Position numbers and translations under genes: made by a program. A model generated the notes under the pieces. It made no database searches and was not told the DNA's origin. It saw only the letters and a list, made by a program, of their open reading frames with translations. DNA of 32,416 bases. Origin: Imhoffiella purpurea. Its GTDB lineage: Bacteria > Pseudomonadota > Gammaproteobacteria > Chromatiales > Chromatiaceae. Where the stretch lies: assembly GCF_000585215.1 (NCBI RefSeq), contig NZ_AONC01000046.1, positions 1 through 32,416 of the forward strand, in the 5' to 3' direction. Positions within the stretch are counted from its first letter, which is position 1. Every line of letters starts with the position of its first letter. Below, one piece after another: positions 31,123 to 32,416 of the stretch.

Positions 31123-31142
31123 ATGCATATAATAATATGCAT
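31123..31142. promoter_or_regulatory. brnTA operator with embedded -10 box
   Basis: ATGCATAT and ATATGCAT form a perfect 8-bp inverted repeat around AATA. A consensus -10 hexamer TATAAT lies inside it (31128-31133), 18 bases before the brnT start at 31152. I see no good -35 at the right distance. BrnA is known to repress its own operon by binding palindromes in the promoter, so this fits as the autoregulatory site. Confidence 0.65.
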
Positions 31143-31151
31143 GATTCGCGC

Positions 31152-31421
31152 ATGGAATTCACCTGGACCAACAGCAAGCGTCGCAGCAACCGCGCCAAGC
31201 ATGGCTTGGACTTCGCGGATGCGGAGCAGGTGTTCGCCGGTCCGACCCTGACCCGCGAAGATGCCCGCGTCGATTACGACGAGCAGCGGTTCAACACCAC
31301 GGGTCTGCTGGGCGTTCAGGTGGTCGTCATCACCCATACGGAGTCGGAAGACTGCATCCACGTCATATCCATGCGCAAGGCGGAACCCCATGAAATCGAA
31401 GGCTTCTTCTCCTACCTCTGA
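31152..31421 (+). CDS. brnT: BrnT-family ribonuclease toxin
   Basis: 89 residues. The opening MEFTWTNSKRRSNRAKHGLDFADAEQVF is the hallmark of BrnT (FxWDxxKxxxNxxKHGxxFxxA), and the later IHVISMRKAEPHEIEGF completes the family pattern. BrnT is a RelE-fold RNase that blocks translation. It is made first, and the antitoxin gene overlaps its end by 32 bases. The start at 31152 is chosen over an upstream in-frame ATG at 31140 because that one lies in the operator. Lies in accessory DNA. Confidence 0.93.
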   Translation: MEFTWTNSKRRSNRAKHGLDFADAEQVFAGPTLTREDARVDYDEQRFNTTGLLGVQVVVITHTESEDCIHVISMRKAEPHEIEGFFSYL

Positions 31422-31689
31422 GCCCCGGCTGCGGGTCGGGCTGAAAGACGCGAGCCGCGAGGAATTCGCGGCCGCCGTGCAGGAACACCTCGGCAAGCAG
31501 CGGGTGACGATCATGCTCGACGCGGCTGTCATCGCCTACTTCAAGGCCAAGGCGGGCGAGCGTGGCTATCAAACGCTGATCAATCAGGCATTGCACGAAG
31601 CGATGCGCGAGGACGGGCGCAACGGGCAGATGGAAGAAACGCTGCGGCGGGTGATTCGTGAGGAGATGGGGGCGCAGGCGGACGTGTGA
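31390..31689 (+). CDS. brnA: BrnA-family antitoxin
   Basis: 99 residues. The C-terminal half contains a ribbon-helix-helix DNA-binding element (QRVTIMLDAAVIAYFKAKAGERGYQTLINQALHEAMR), typical of BrnA, which binds BrnT and the operon promoter. The N-terminal part is acidic/hydrophilic and likely wraps the toxin. The gene starts inside brnT (32-base overlap, different frame) so toxin and antitoxin translation are linked. It should repress through the palindrome at 31123-31142. Confidence 0.9.
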   Translation: MKSKASSPTSEPRLRVGLKDASREEFAAAVQEHLGKQRVTIMLDAAVIAYFKAKAGERGYQTLINQALHEAMREDGRNGQMEETLRRVIREEMGAQADV

Positions 31690-31781
31690 ACGAACGCCGC
31701 TCGGCCAGTCCGTTACCAGCATTCCCTTGCCCTGGTTGGCGTCCGCGATCTGGCGGTGGATCTCGATCCTGTCGGGGGTGT

Positions 31782-32396
31782 TCAGAATAGCTGGTGCTGC
31801 ATCTCCGCCGTCTGAATCGCCGGCGATCGCAGCACACCGATCAGAATGAACTGCCGGGGACGTTTCTTCATGTTGCCGACGAAGAGGTGCGGATTCATGG
31901 TCGCCATCCGATCCTCGTAATACTCGGCCATCTTCTCCAGGGCTTGACTGGGACCGCCATATCGGCGCTTGTAATGGGCATAGGTAGCCTGCGCCTCCCA
32001 GTCGTGGATGGTCATGACGTGTCGCCTTCCTGCCGACTCGAACTCGTAGCGAAACAGATACTCGGGTTTCGGTAAAGGGGTCAGAGATGCCTCTTCCAGC
32101 AGACTCATCTGTCGGCGGGCCTCGAACAGGAGTTGCGTGTCTTCGTCTTCATCCTCGGCGGACGCGACCGGGGTCCAGCGAAAGCGCAAGGTTCCCGGAT
32201 CGGGACGCACGATGCCCAGACTGCGCCCGGTTTCGGCCTGTGCCTCGTACAGCCACGTCAAGGAGGGAAGGACGCACGGCAGCCAAATGGCCGCTTTGCT
32301 CTCAGAAGTGGCACCTTTTCCTGATGGCTCTTTCTGCGTTTCAGACAGTTCCGGGATTGGGTGACAGCGAACCGGAGAATCGAGCAGGTCGCGCAT
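31782..32396 (-). CDS. hypothetical protein (may extend past the window edge)
   Basis: 204 residues from the ATG at 32396; the frame stays open to the right edge, so the true start may lie outside the window. No family recognised. It is soluble, with an acidic patch (ASAEDEDEDTQLLFEA) in the middle and a tidy C-terminal half (EYLFRYEFESAGRRHVMTIHDWEAQATYAHYKRRYGGPSQALEKMAEYYEDRMATMNPHLFVGNMKKRPRQFILIGVLRSP). The last segment reads like a conserved domain and not random sequence. Its 3' end faces brnA across about 90 bp in which I see no gene. Confidence 0.6.
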   Translation of the reverse strand: MRDLLDSPVRCHPIPELSETQKEPSGKGATSESKAAIWLPCVLPSLTWLYEAQAETGRSLGIVRPDPGTLRFRWTPVASAEDEDEDTQLLFEARRQMSLLEEASLTPLPKPEYLFRYEFESAGRRHVMTIHDWEAQATYAHYKRRYGGPSQALEKMAEYYEDRMATMNPHLFVGNMKKRPRQFILIGVLRSPAIQTAEMQHQLF

Positions 32397-32416
32397 AACA
32401 CCAGCGAGAGGGCTAC

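Noticed and set aside
30871-31128. N-terminal extension of the HNH gene to 204 residues
   Set aside because: The extension looks random, and a good ribosome binding site supports the shorter start at 30870.
31363-31781. Minus-strand frame near 31722-31781 reading RIEIHRQIADANQGKGMLVTDWPSG
   Set aside because: Looks protein-like but is short, lacks a start, and runs into the antisense of brnA. Possibly a remnant but not supportable.

Overview
The window is a chromosome segment of high overall GC from a gammaproteobacterium. It is most likely a purple sulfur bacterium of the Chromatiaceae type. That is an inference from codon use, the ubiG-gph-yciK neighbourhood and the presence of archaeal/vacuolar-type (A/V) ATPases. 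No rRNA, tRNA, CRISPR array or intact transposase was recognised.

Layout. (1) 1-1541: an AT-richer island with two orphan membrane-protein genes on the minus strand, an attC-like integron recombination site between them and a 15-bp tandem repeat. (2) 1638-8335, minus strand: A/V-type ATPase operon 1 in the order G/H-like, C, I, K, F, E, A, with no B and no D. (3) 8595-16749, plus strand: A/V-type ATPase operon 2, divergent from the first and complete: G/H-like, a shortened C-like subunit, I, K, F, E, A, B, D. (4) 16765-20870, minus strand: ubiG, gph and an NDUFAF6-like squalene/phytoene-synthase-fold gene, then an inserted mntA-hepT toxin-antitoxin pair, then a yciK-type dehydrogenase. (5) 20871-21400: a non-coding stretch with DnaA-box-like sites, then nadA. 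(6) 22545-30190: a divergent cell-wall module of penicillin-binding protein, PP2C phosphatase and FHA-type protein on the minus strand and an oversized FtsW/RodA (SEDS) protein on the plus strand. (7) 30187-32416: accessory DNA with two fused gene remnants, an HNH endonuclease, a brnT-brnA toxin-antitoxin pair with a palindromic operator, and an unknown protein.

How the genes work together. The two ATPase operons start 259 bp apart and could be co-regulated. Operon 1 cannot build a catalytic head from its own genes, so it must borrow B and D from operon 2 or from elsewhere, or be broken. The junction just past its A gene coincides with the cassette island.

The cell-wall module is the most promising candidate for an undescribed system. 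It pairs a SEDS polymerase and a class-B-like transpeptidase, both with large extra extracytoplasmic domains, with a PP2C phosphatase and FHA-type domains. This recalls the actinobacterial pstP-rodA-pbpA-fha locus, but no Ser/Thr kinase gene is present in the window.
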